A DNA stretch of 64,000 nucleotides, from the NCBI GenBank assembly GCA_035294085.1, contig DATGLP010000019.1, positions 22,663 through 86,662 on the forward strand, written 5' to 3'. Position 1 is the stretch's first letter; every line of letters starts with the position of its first letter. The notes below the pieces were generated by a model that worked only from the letters and a program-made list of their open reading frames with translations, had not been told where the DNA came from and ran no database searches. Below, one piece after another: positions 55,288 through 62,759 of the stretch. Origin of the DNA: Acidimicrobiales bacterium (GTDB taxonomy: Bacteria; Actinomycetota; Acidimicrobiia; Acidimicrobiales; Bog-793). The position numbers were made by a program, and so were the translations under genes.

Positions 55288-57920
55288 GCCGGGCCAGCTT
55301 CGTCGCCGGGCTCGGCTTCGACCTCGACGACTTCCAGGTCCGCGCCCTCGACGCCCTCGACGCCGGCGGCAGCGTAGTCGTGGCCGCGCCGACCGGGTCG
55401 GGGAAGACGGTCGTCGCCCAGTACGCCGTCGAGCGCGCCCTGCAGGCAGGGGGCAAGGCCTTCTACACCACGCCGTTGAAGGCCCTGTCCAACCAGAAGT
55501 ACTCGGAGCTGGTCGCCCGTCACGGAGGCGCCTCTGTCGGCCTGCTCACCGGGGACAACTCGCTCAACCCGGGAGCCCCCGTGGTGGTCATGACCACCGA
55601 GGTCCTGCGCAACATGATCTACGCCTCCTCGGACGCCCTCGACCGCCTGCGCTACGTGATCCTCGACGAGGTCCACTACCTGCAGAACGCCTACCGGGGG
55701 CCGGTGTGGGAGGAGGTGATCATCCACGCCCCGCCGGGCGTGGACCTGGTCTGCCTGTCGGCTACGGTGTCCAACGCCGAGGAGCTCGCCGACTGGATAG
55801 CGACGGTGCGCGGCGCCACCGAGGCGGTGATCGAGGACCGCCGCCCCGTGGTGCTGCACGACTTGTACCTGCTCGGCGACAAGACCAGCGACGGCCTGCT
55901 CCTGTTGCCCACCCTGCTCGACGGCCGTCCCAACCCCGAGGCGGCGGCGCTCGACTCCAAGACGCTCCGCCACCCCGGGATGCGGGGCCGGCCCCGTGGA
56001 CGGCTGTTCAGCCCCCGCCGGGTGGAGGTGGTCGACCTGCTCCACGAGCGGGCGATGCTGCCCGCCATCTACTTCATCTTCTCGCGCGCCGGCTGCGACG
56101 ACGCCGTTGCGCAGTGCCTTCGCGAAGGCGGTCGCCTCACCACCGCCGAGGAGCGTCGCGAGACCCGGGCGATCGCCGAGCGCCACGTCGAGGCGCTGAG
56201 CGACGACGACCTGCGGGTCCTCGACTACCCGGCGTGGCTCGCCGGCCTGGAGGCGGGCTACGCCGCCCACCACGCCGGCCTGGTGCCGCCGTTCAAGGAG
56301 GCCGTCGAAGAGTGCTTCGCCGCCGGGTTGGTCAAGGTCGTCTTCGCCACCGAAACCCTCTCCCTGGGCATCAACATGCCGGCCCGGACAGTGGTGATCG
56401 AGAAGCTCACCAAGTACAGCGGCGAGCGTCACGAGTTCCTCACCCCGGGGGAGTACACCCAGCTGACGGGACGGGCGGGTCGGCGGGGGATCGACGACGT
56501 GGGCTACGCAGTGGTCCTGTGGTCGCCGTTCGTCCCTTTCGACCAGGTGGCGGCCCTGGCCGGCACCCGCACCTACGCCCTGACCAGCAGCTTCCGCCCC
56601 ACCTACAACATGGCGGCCAACCTGGTGCGCCGCTACCCCCCCGACGTCGCCCACCACCTTCTCAACCTGTCCTTCGCCCAGTACCGGGCTGACAGCGACG
56701 TCGTGCGCCTCGAGACGCAGCTGCAACGCTCGACCGAGGCGCTCGCCGAGGCGCGCTCGGCGGCCCGCTGCGAGCTCGGCGACGTCGAGGAGTACCGCCG
56801 ACTCGTCCGATCCGGGGAGCAGACCGCCCCGCGGGGCGCGTCGGCCGCCGCGCAGGTGTCCGCCGCGCTCGAGCGGATCCGCCCCGGAGACGTGCTGGCG
56901 CTGCCGGGGGCCCCCCGCTCGGGCAGGGTCGCCGTGCTGTCCACCGCCCGTCGGCGCGGAGGAGAGGTTCGCCTGCGGGGGGTGACCGCGGACCAGAAGC
57001 TGGTCTCGTTGAGCAGCCGGGACTTCGCCGCGCCGCCCGTGGCGTTGGCCCGGCTCGAGCTGCCCGCCCCCTACACGCCGAACAGCGAGTCCTTCCAGCG
57101 GCGAGTCGCCCGCTCCTTGCAGTCCGCCCGGCCCGGCAGCCCCCCGCCGGCGGCCGTCCCCGTCGGGACGCCTGGACCGGAGGGGACGTCCCTCACCGGA
57201 CCGGACGACGCCGGCTCCGGCGGCGAGCATCCGGTGGCCTCCTGCCCCGACGCCAGGGCTCACCTGCGCGCCGCCGAGCGCGCAGAACGCCTCGCCCGCG
57301 ACGTGGAGAGGCTCGAAAGGAGGGTCAAAGGCCGCCTCGAGTCGCTGGCCCGCCAGTTCGACCGGGTGCTGCGCGTGCTCGAAGCGTGGGGGTACGTGGA
57401 CGGGTGGCGCCTGACCGAGGCCGGCGAGCGCCTCGCCCGTCTCTACCACGAGGCAGACCTTCTCGTCGCCGAGTCGCTCTCCCAAGGGTTCCTCGACGGG
57501 CTGAGCCCGCCGGAGATGGCAGCGGCGGTGTCGTTCTTCACCTTCGAGAGCCGCAGTCCCTCCCAACCCTCACCGTGGTTCCCGACGCCGCGAGTCAGGC
57601 GGCGCTGGTCTCAGGTTTCGCAGTTGGCAGCCGAGCTGAACGCCGCCGAGGACGACGCCGGGCTGCCTTTCACCCGTCCCCCGGACCCGGGCTTCGCCGG
57701 CCTGGCGTTCGCCTGGGCGTCGGGGGAGGAGCTGGCCGAGGTCATATCCGACGAGGAGATCTCCGGGGGAGACTTCGTCCGCAACGTGAAGCAGCTGGTG
57801 GACCTGCTGCGCCAGCTCGGCGACACCGCCCCCGAGCCGGCCACCGCGGGGGCTGCCCGCTCGGCCGCCGAAGCCCTGATGCGCGGCGTGGTGGCCGCGT
57901 CGTCGGCGCCGCCGGTTTGA
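55284..57920 (+). CDS. helY: DEVH-box RNA helicase HelY (Ski2/Mtr4-like)
   Basis: An 878-residue helicase. Walker A is APTGSGKT (residues 35-42) and the DEVH box is at 128-131. Other motifs are TTPLKALSNQKY (Ia), SATVSN (III), FATETLSLGINMPA (V) and QLTGRAGRRGIDDVG (VI). A C-terminal DSHCT-like region with a helical arch follows from about 640. Ski2-like helicases feed RNA to exonucleases; helY follows tatC in mycobacteria as well. ATP-dependent RNA remodelling is expected. Confidence 0.93.
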   Translation: MSRASFVAGLGFDLDDFQVRALDALDAGGSVVVAAPTGSGKTVVAQYAVERALQAGGKAFYTTPLKALSNQKYSELVARHGGASVGLLTGDNSLNPGAPVVVMTTEVLRNMIYASSDALDRLRYVILDEVHYLQNAYRGPVWEEVIIHAPPGVDLVCLSATVSNAEELADWIATVRGATEAVIEDRRPVVLHDLYLLGDKTSDGLLLLPTLLDGRPNPEAAALDSKTLRHPGMRGRPRGRLFSPRRVEVVDLLHERAMLPAIYFIFSRAGCDDAVAQCLREGGRLTTAEERRETRAIAERHVEALSDDDLRVLDYPAWLAGLEAGYAAHHAGLVPPFKEAVEECFAAGLVKVVFATETLSLGINMPARTVVIEKLTKYSGERHEFLTPGEYTQLTGRAGRRGIDDVGYAVVLWSPFVPFDQVAALAGTRTYALTSSFRPTYNMAANLVRRYPPDVAHHLLNLSFAQYRADSDVVRLETQLQRSTEALAEARSAARCELGDVEEYRRLVRSGEQTAPRGASAAAQVSAALERIRPGDVLALPGAPRSGRVAVLSTARRRGGEVRLRGVTADQKLVSLSSRDFAAPPVALARLELPAPYTPNSESFQRRVARSLQSARPGSPPPAAVPVGTPGPEGTSLTGPDDAGSGGEHPVASCPDARAHLRAAERAERLARDVERLERRVKGRLESLARQFDRVLRVLEAWGYVDGWRLTEAGERLARLYHEADLLVAESLSQGFLDGLSPPEMAAAVSFFTFESRSPSQPSPWFPTPRVRRRWSQVSQLAAELNAAEDDAGLPFTRPPDPGFAGLAFAWASGEELAEVISDEEISGGDFVRNVKQLVDLLRQLGDTAPEPATAGAARSAAEALMRGVVAASSAPPV

Positions 57921-57949
57921 ACATCCCCCGTTCGCGCCGCGCCGCCCCG

Positions 57950-57955
57950 TAGTGT
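57950..57955 (+). promoter_or_regulatory. -10 element of the ThyX-like gene
   Basis: TAGTGT, 10 nt before the ATG at 57966. Confidence 0.45.
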
Positions 57956-57965
57956 GTCCCCCGCC

Positions 57966-59624
57966 ATGGGGAGTCCGGACACCGGCGTGTACGCCGTCGA
58001 GGAATGGACCGGCGAGGAGGCCGACGTCCTCCGCCGCTACTTCACCAATCTGAACGGCCCCGTCTTCGCCTTGGTCAACCTCCCAGAAGTGGTCAAAGGC
58101 GCTCTTTTCGCCCGCTACTCCCGTTCCAGCAAGAGCCTGCGCCGTCTGTTCCTCGACGAGTTCGTCGGGGATCTCGACATCAGCGGCGACGCCGGCGTCG
58201 ACGCGACGGTGGGCTTGGCGAGAGCCGAGCAGCTCTACGACAAGGTCTTCTTCGAGTACGGCGACGATTCGGTCGCCCAGCTGGGCGGCGTCCACCTGGC
58301 GTGCGAGCAGGCATCGAACGTGCTCACCAAGGTGCTCGAGCGAGGCCGGCTCATGAGCTACATGGAGAAGTCGACCCGCTACGTCGCCTACGACACCCGC
58401 CTCCCCAACGGCCGCTACCGCTACTACCGCGACCCGGCGATCCTCGACTCGCCGCTCGGCGCCCGCTACGTGGGCGACATGGACCGCCTCTTCGACGCCT
58501 ACCGGGACATGCTGCCGGTGGTCCAGGCTCTTTTCGCCGCCCGCCATCCGAAGCAGCCCGGCGACTCGGACTTCGCCTGGCGCCAGTCGGTGCGGGCGAA
58601 GGCCTTCGACACCCTGCGCGGCCTTCTCCCCGCAGCGGCGACGTCCAACCTGGGCATCTACGCCTCCGGCCAGGCTTACGAGGCGCTCCTGATCCGCATG
58701 AGGGCCCATCCTCTGCCCGAGGCGCGGCTCTACGCCCGCCTGATCCTCGACGAGCTGCGCAAGGTGATCCCCTCATGGGTCAAGCGCGTGGACGTCCCGG
58801 ACCGAGGCGGGGCGCACACCGAGTACATCGAGTCCACCTCGGACTCGATGCGTCGGCTCGCCGGCGAGATGTTCGGCCCGCCCGAGACCGCCTCGCCCTC
58901 GCCGGCGGGCGAGCCGCAGGTGACGCTCGTCGACTGGGACCCCGCCGGCGAAGAGAAGATCGTGGCCGCGATGCTCTACCCCTACACCCACCTGCCCGAG
59001 TCGGCCCTCTTGGAGCGGGTCGCCCGGATGGGCACGGAGGACCGCCTCGACGTGATGCGGCGCTACGCCGGCGAGCGCGCCAACCGCCGCCACCGCCCCG
59101 GGCGGGCGCTGGAGCGCTGCTCCTACCGCTTCGACGTGGTGTCCGACTACGGGGCGTTCCGGGATCTGCAGAGGCACAGGCTGCTGACCGTCGAATGGCA
59201 GGACCTCACTCCTGCCCACGGCTACACGATGCCCGACGACCTGGGAGAGGCAGGCCTCGAGCCGGCCTACGCGGCAGCGATGGAGCGCTCCGCCAGCCTG
59301 TGGGAAGCCCTGTCGTGCTCCGGCTTCAGCCCTTCACAGGCCGCCTACGCCGTCGCCCTCGCCTACCGGATCCGGTATGTGATGCAGATGAACGCCCGCG
59401 AGGCGATGCACGTCGTCGAGCTTCGGACCACCCCGCAAGGCCATCCCGAGTACCGCCGGGTCTGCCAGCAGATGTGGCGCCTGATCGCCGGGCAGGCCGG
59501 GCATCGGGCGCTCGCCGCCATGATGAGCCACGCCGACCTCGACGACGACGCCGGGGAGGGCCTCGGCCGCCTCGAGGGGGAGCGGCGCGCCGAGACGCGC
59601 CGCACCGCTCGCAGCCTCCCGTAA
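57966..59624 (+). CDS. Tandem ThyX-like protein (flavin-dependent thymidylate synthase family)
   Basis: A 552-residue protein, about twice the length of ThyX, with two ThyX-like halves. The first holds SYMEKSTRY (131-139), matching S-x-N-E-x-S-x-R-Y except that Asn is Met, but its upstream RHR is RGR. The second holds QRHRLLTVEW, keeping RHR but losing the ExSxRY part. The two halves of the ThyX signature are thus split between domains. It may be an internal pseudo-dimer making dTMP with FAD and methylene-THF, or a diverged function. Monocistronic. Confidence 0.8.
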   Translation: MGSPDTGVYAVEEWTGEEADVLRRYFTNLNGPVFALVNLPEVVKGALFARYSRSSKSLRRLFLDEFVGDLDISGDAGVDATVGLARAEQLYDKVFFEYGDDSVAQLGGVHLACEQASNVLTKVLERGRLMSYMEKSTRYVAYDTRLPNGRYRYYRDPAILDSPLGARYVGDMDRLFDAYRDMLPVVQALFAARHPKQPGDSDFAWRQSVRAKAFDTLRGLLPAAATSNLGIYASGQAYEALLIRMRAHPLPEARLYARLILDELRKVIPSWVKRVDVPDRGGAHTEYIESTSDSMRRLAGEMFGPPETASPSPAGEPQVTLVDWDPAGEEKIVAAMLYPYTHLPESALLERVARMGTEDRLDVMRRYAGERANRRHRPGRALERCSYRFDVVSDYGAFRDLQRHRLLTVEWQDLTPAHGYTMPDDLGEAGLEPAYAAAMERSASLWEALSCSGFSPSQAAYAVALAYRIRYVMQMNAREAMHVVELRTTPQGHPEYRRVCQQMWRLIAGQAGHRALAAMMSHADLDDDAGEGLGRLEGERRAETRRTARSLP

Positions 59625-59626
59625 CA

Positions 59627-59675
59627 GTTGAGGTTGACGTTGAAAAAGGGGTTGCTGAGGTTGTTGTTGAGGTTG
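59627..59675 (+). repeat. Three copies of G(T/C)TGAGGTTG upstream of the LysM gene
   Basis: Copies at 59627-59636, 59654-59663 and 59666-59675, 27 and 12 nt apart, in a locally lower-GC segment. The last copy abuts the TAGCCT -10 at 59676-59681, and TTGCTG about 18 nt upstream could be the -35. Direct repeats over a promoter suggest cooperative regulator binding. Confidence 0.6.
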
Positions 59676-59681
59676 TAGCCT
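59676..59681 (+). promoter_or_regulatory. -10 element of the LysM/SLT gene
   Basis: TAGCCT after the repeats; transcript start near 59688 and a leader of about 35 nt with GGAGGG inside. Confidence 0.45.
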
Positions 59682-59722
59682 TTCGCCGAGTCGGGCGGAG
59701 GGATAGGACTCCTTGTTCTGCC

Positions 59723-60475
59723 ATGCCCAGACAACCGCTGATGCCACGCCCCATCAGGCTCGCAGCCCTGAGCCTGCTCGTCGCGGTGCTGGCGGCCGCG
59801 GGCGTAGCCGACTATGGCACGGGCGGGGGCTACGTGGTGCAGCCCGGCGACTCGCTGTGGGCGATCGCCACCGAGCACGGCACCACCGTCGACGAGCTCG
59901 CCGCGGTCAACCACCTCGACCCCGCCGCCATCCTGCCCGTGGGGATCGTGCTCACCATCCCCGGGACCGGGGTCACCCCGCAGGCAGCGGCCCCGCCGAC
60001 GGGATCGTCGTCCTGCAACGGCCTGTCCCCCGGGGGCGGTCCGACGGGGGTGCTGCCCTCCCTCCTGGCAGAGTCCCCGCAGCGCCTCTCCCTTCGCCCC
60101 TACTTCGAGGAATGGGCGTCCCACTACGGCGTGCCGGCGGCCATGGTCGAGGCCGTCGCCTGGCAGGAGTCGGGCTGGCAGCAGGGGATCGTCTCGGCCA
60201 CCGGTGCCGTCGGGGTCGGCCAGATCGAGCCCGGTACGGCGTCGTTCATCTCCAACGTCCTCATCGGAGAGCCGCTCGACCCCTCCTCGGTCTCGGACAA
60301 CATCCGCATGTCTGCCGCCTTCCTCGCCTACCTGTACCGCCTGGAGGGAGGCAGCGTCTGCGCGACGCTCGCCGCCTACTACGAGGGTCCGCTCAACCTG
60401 GCAGAGCGGGGCATGTTCGCGGACACCCAGGAGTACGTGGCCGACGTGGAGGCTCTGATCCCGCGCTTCGAGTGA
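59723..60475 (+). CDS. Secreted LysM-lytic transglycosylase
   Basis: A 250-residue exported cell-wall enzyme. A signal peptide spans about 1-29 (IRLAALSLLVAVLAAAGVA). A LysM peptidoglycan-binding domain is at about 37-80 (YVVQPGDSLWAIATEHGTTVDELAAVNHL). An SLT-type catalytic domain begins at about 125, with Glu149 in VAWQESGWQQGIVSATGAVGVGQIEPGTA. It probably cleaves glycan strands during growth. ATG at 59723 chosen; a second ATG 18 nt on is possible. Confidence 0.88.
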   Translation: MPRQPLMPRPIRLAALSLLVAVLAAAGVADYGTGGGYVVQPGDSLWAIATEHGTTVDELAAVNHLDPAAILPVGIVLTIPGTGVTPQAAAPPTGSSSCNGLSPGGGPTGVLPSLLAESPQRLSLRPYFEEWASHYGVPAAMVEAVAWQESGWQQGIVSATGAVGVGQIEPGTASFISNVLIGEPLDPSSVSDNIRMSAAFLAYLYRLEGGSVCATLAAYYEGPLNLAERGMFADTQEYVADVEALIPRFE

Positions 60476-60496
60476 CGATGTTCTCCTCGTTGGGCC

Positions 60497-60525
60497 TTGA
60501 CGGCGGCTTTTCTCTCGGCCACTCT
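60497..60525 (+). promoter_or_regulatory. Candidate promoter TTGACG-N17-CACTCT
   Basis: A -35 TTGACG at 60497-60502 and a weak -10 CACTCT at 60520-60525 with 17-bp spacing. Would start an RNA near 60532, just ahead of the structured segment. One of the few places in the window with a consensus-like -35. Confidence 0.4.
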
Positions 60526-60547
60526 AGGGACCGCAATCAGTGCCCCA

Positions 60548-60674
60548 GCCGGTGCACCGGCCGTGTGGGCGATGGTCAGGGTGGTCCGAGGGGAACCAAG
60601 TAGACAACGGCGCGCGTCGTCGCCCAACGGGCGACACCAGCGACCGGCACCAAAGGTTCCCCGCCACCCTGGCC
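60548..60674 (+). ncRNA. Candidate structured RNA element, class unknown
   Basis: Arms at 60574-60597 and 60655-60674 pair as 8 bp (GGGGAACC with GGTTCCCC), a 5/1 internal loop, then 8 bp (CAGGGTGG with CCACCCTG) and up to 3 further pairs. Inside the loop lies a perfect 7-bp hairpin, GTCGCCC-AAC-GGGCGAC (60619-60635). A 14-bp palindrome, GCCGGTGCACCGGC (60548-60561), precedes it. It does not fit tRNA, tmRNA, SRP RNA or a riboswitch I know. Strand is inferred from the promoter-like sequence; it could also be a DNA element. Confidence 0.4.
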
Positions 60675-60746
60675 GCGCAGCTCCTGGGTGGGAATAGCAG
60701 GCGCCGGCGCTTCGTTGAGCGAGGTCCGGGTAGCGACTTCGCGGTC

Positions 60747-60752
60747 TAGTAT
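60747..60752 (+). promoter_or_regulatory. Candidate -10 of the DUF4193 gene
   Basis: TAGTAT, giving a leader of about 68 nt; AAGGA lies 6 nt before the ATG at 60827. Confidence 0.4.
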
Positions 60753-60826
60753 CCCGCGCCGATCACACCGGGCGGCGAGCCTTGGTCGGCAGAGCCACTT
60801 TTTTTCCCAACCCTGCAAGGACCCCC

Positions 60827-61312
60827 ATGATGCCCAAGGACGACCTCGACGAGGACCTGCTCGACGAGAACGACGAGATGCCCGAAGACCTCGACGAGGA
60901 GGACCTCGGGGACCTCGACGACGAGGACGCCGTCCTCGAGGACCTCGAAGACGACGACGGCGACGACCTAGACCTCGAAGCCGACGAGGCGGAGGACGAG
61001 GAGGAGGACGTGGCCGCCGTCGCTTTGAAGGCCCGCGACGAGGAGGACGAAGAGGACGAGGACGAGGACGAGGACTCCGACGATGTGGAGGCCAGCCTCG
61101 ACGTCATCTTGAAGGAGCGTCTCGTCGTGATGGAGGAGGACGAGGACGACGAGGACGACGAGGACGTCGTCGACACCGACGACCGCAGCGAGAGCCCCCT
61201 CCGCGTCCTTCCCAAGCAGCCCGGCGAGTTCGTCTGCCAGTCCTGCTTCCTCGTCAAGCACCCCAGCCAGCTGGCCGACCCCGCCGCGCAGCTCTGCCGA
61301 GACTGCGTGTAG
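60827..61312 (+). CDS. Highly acidic protein with C-terminal zinc ribbon (DUF4193 type)
   Basis: A 161-residue protein. Residues 3-115 are dominated by Asp and Glu with a few Leu/Val. The C-terminus LPKQPGEFVCQSCFLVKHPSQL ... CRDC holds two CxxC pairs and matches the DUF4193 zinc-ribbon end found across actinobacteria. Function unknown; such acidic proteins may bind RNA polymerase or basic partners (speculation). AAGGA is 6 nt from the first of two adjacent ATG codons. The acidic run is longer than I expect for the family. Confidence 0.82.
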   Translation: MMPKDDLDEDLLDENDEMPEDLDEEDLGDLDDEDAVLEDLEDDDGDDLDLEADEAEDEEEDVAAVALKARDEEDEEDEDEDEDSDDVEASLDVILKERLVVMEEDEDDEDDEDVVDTDDRSESPLRVLPKQPGEFVCQSCFLVKHPSQLADPAAQLCRDCV

Positions 61313-61340
61313 GAACCCACCGAAAGCGAGGACCCTCACC

Positions 61341-61859
61341 GTGCCCCAACCGCGTTCGCCTCTCGATGCGGCGCTCGACCTGTTCGTCTACATGCCCGTC
61401 GGGCTCGCCGTCACCGCGGCCGAGGAGATCCCCAAGCTCGCCGCAAAAGGGCGCAGCCGGGTGGACACCCAGCTCAAGATGGCGCGGGTGGTGGGGGAGT
61501 TCGCGGTTTCCAGCGCCCGCCAGCAGCTCGAACGCCGTTTGACGGCTCCGCCCTCGCCCCGCCCGGCCGCCTCGTCGCCGCCGGCCCCGGCTCCCGCCGA
61601 TGCCACCCCTTCCGCGCCGTCCCCGGGCCCCGCCGGTCAGTCGGTGTCGCCCAACGGGTCGCCGGCGCCCGCACGCCCAGCGCCGAGCGCGTCCTCCCTT
61701 GCCATCCCGGGCTACGACTCGCTGTCGGCCTCCCAGGTCGTCCAGCGCCTGGCCGGCCTCTCCGCCGAGGAGCTGGCCGCTGTGGCCGCCTACGAGCGGG
61801 CGCACCGGGCGCGAAGGACGATCCTCACCAGGGCCGCCCAGCTGCAGGGAACGGCCTGA
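61341..61859 (+). CDS. Actinobacterial conserved protein with Pro/Ala-rich linker
   Basis: A 172-residue protein with an N-terminal helical part (LDAALDLFVYMPVGLAVTAAEEIPKLAAKGRSRVDTQLKMARVVGEFAV), a disordered Pro/Ala/Ser linker (about 65-125), and a C-terminal helical motif (YDSLSASQVVQRLAGLSAEELAAVAAYERAHRARRTIL) that recurs in actinobacterial proteins. No enzymatic motif. GTG start 28 bp after the DUF4193 gene. Function unknown. Confidence 0.7.
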   Translation: MPQPRSPLDAALDLFVYMPVGLAVTAAEEIPKLAAKGRSRVDTQLKMARVVGEFAVSSARQQLERRLTAPPSPRPAASSPPAPAPADATPSAPSPGPAGQSVSPNGSPAPARPAPSASSLAIPGYDSLSASQVVQRLAGLSAEELAAVAAYERAHRARRTILTRAAQLQGTA

Positions 61860-61878
61860 GCGCCGGCGGGGCCCAACG

Positions 61879-62358
61879 GTGGAGAGCGCCCGGCCCGCCG
61901 CCCGGTCCGACGTCGAGCACCTGGTCCAACTCTGGCGCCAAGCGCTGACCGAGCTCGACGGCCACCGCGGCGGCGCCCTGCTGGCCGGCGGGCTCGCCCG
62001 GCCCGACCTGCGAAGCTGGCTGTCCGGCGCGCTGGCCGACCCCGAGCGCGCCCTGGTGGTCGGACTGATCGAAGGCACCCCGGTCGGGCTGGCCTCGGCT
62101 TTCGCCGAGCGCTCCGGCGGGGGCGGACTGGGTGTAGTCGACCTGATCTACGTCGATCCCGCCGCCCGCCAGGTGGGTGTCGGCGAGGCGATGCTCTCCC
62201 AGGTCCTCTCGTGGTGCGAACGCCTCGGCCTCGCAGGCCTGGACGCCCCCGCACTTCCTGGCAGTCGTTCTGCCAAATCATTCTTCGAGGACAACGGCTT
62301 CCAGGCGCGGCTGCTGGTCATGCACCGCCCGGTCCGCCCCCGAGGAGACGGCCTTTGA
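61879..62358 (+). CDS. GNAT-family N-acetyltransferase
   Basis: A 159-residue acetyltransferase fold. It starts RPAARSDVEHLVQLWRQAL (GNAT helix 1), has VVDLIYVDPAARQVGVGEAML (acetyl-CoA binding V-x-P-x-x-RxxGVG pattern; the usual RGxG is QVGVG) and ends with FFEDNGFQARLLVMHRP. Substrate unknown. GTG start at 61879, 19 bp after the previous stop. Its stop overlaps the Nudix TTG. Confidence 0.82.
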   Translation: MESARPAARSDVEHLVQLWRQALTELDGHRGGALLAGGLARPDLRSWLSGALADPERALVVGLIEGTPVGLASAFAERSGGGGLGVVDLIYVDPAARQVGVGEAMLSQVLSWCERLGLAGLDAPALPGSRSAKSFFEDNGFQARLLVMHRPVRPRGDGL

Positions 62359-62759
62359 CCTCGCCTGCTGTGTGCGTGGGAGCCGTGGCGACCTTCGACG
62401 CGCAGATCCTCATGGTGAGACGCGGCCACGGCCCGGCGGCGGGGGCGTGGTCGGTGCCGGGCGGGCGGGTGGAGCTGGGGGAGACGCTCGCCGAGGCGGT
62501 CGTGCGCGAGCTTCGGGAGGAGACGGGCCTGGCGGGGGTCTGCGAGGGTCTCGTGGGCTGGGTGGAGCGCATAGGGGCCGACGGGCACTACGTGATCTTC
62601 GACTTCGCCGTCACCATCGTCGACGACGCCGAACCCGTCGCCGGGGACGACGCCGCCGAGGCGCGCTGGGTTCCCCTGGCCGAGCTGTGCGACCTAGAGC
62701 TGGCGGACGGGCTGGCCGAGTTCCTCCACGACCACGGGATCCTGGAGGCGTTCAGCTAG
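62355..62759 (+). CDS. Nudix hydrolase
   Basis: A 134-residue pyrophosphohydrolase. The Nudix box is complete: GGRVELGETLAEAVVRELREETGL (G-x5-E-x7-R-E-x2-E-E-x-G). The start is probably TTG at 62355, overlapping the GNAT stop (TTGA); the later GTG at 62370 is an alternative. Likely cleans modified or excess nucleoside diphosphate derivatives. Converges with the last gene, overlapping by 8 bp. Confidence 0.88.
   Translation: MTSPAVCVGAVATFDAQILMVRRGHGPAAGAWSVPGGRVELGETLAEAVVRELREETGLAGVCEGLVGWVERIGADGHYVIFDFAVTIVDDAEPVAGDDAAEARWVPLAELCDLELADGLAEFLHDHGILEAFS

Larger units (their letters stand above)
60476..60826. other. 351-bp non-coding interval with promoter-like and structured sequences
   Basis: No reading frame here shows the G/C-rich third positions of real genes. 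The interval contains a TTGACG/CACTCT promoter-like pair, a 14-bp palindrome, nested inverted repeats, a 10-bp palindrome GCGCCGGCGC at 60701-60710, a TAGTAT -10 candidate at 60747-60752 and a seven-T run near 60799-60805. Confidence 0.6.

Noticed and set aside
57915..57940. LexA-type box GAAC...GTTC ahead of the ThyX-like gene.
   Set aside because: The half-sites are 7 nt apart rather than 4, so it does not fit the LexA spacing.
60496..60697. A 66-residue plus-strand frame with a signal-peptide-like start in the interval after the LysM gene.
   Set aside because: Its third codon positions lack the G/C bias of every real gene in the window, and no ribosome-binding site is convincing.
60532..60710. 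c-di-AMP (ydaO) riboswitch, suggested by GGGGAACCAAG and the nearby cell-wall enzyme gene.
   Set aside because: The GGGGAACC segment pairs perfectly with GGTTCCCC downstream, which is not the ydaO fold, and the cell-wall gene lies upstream, not downstream.
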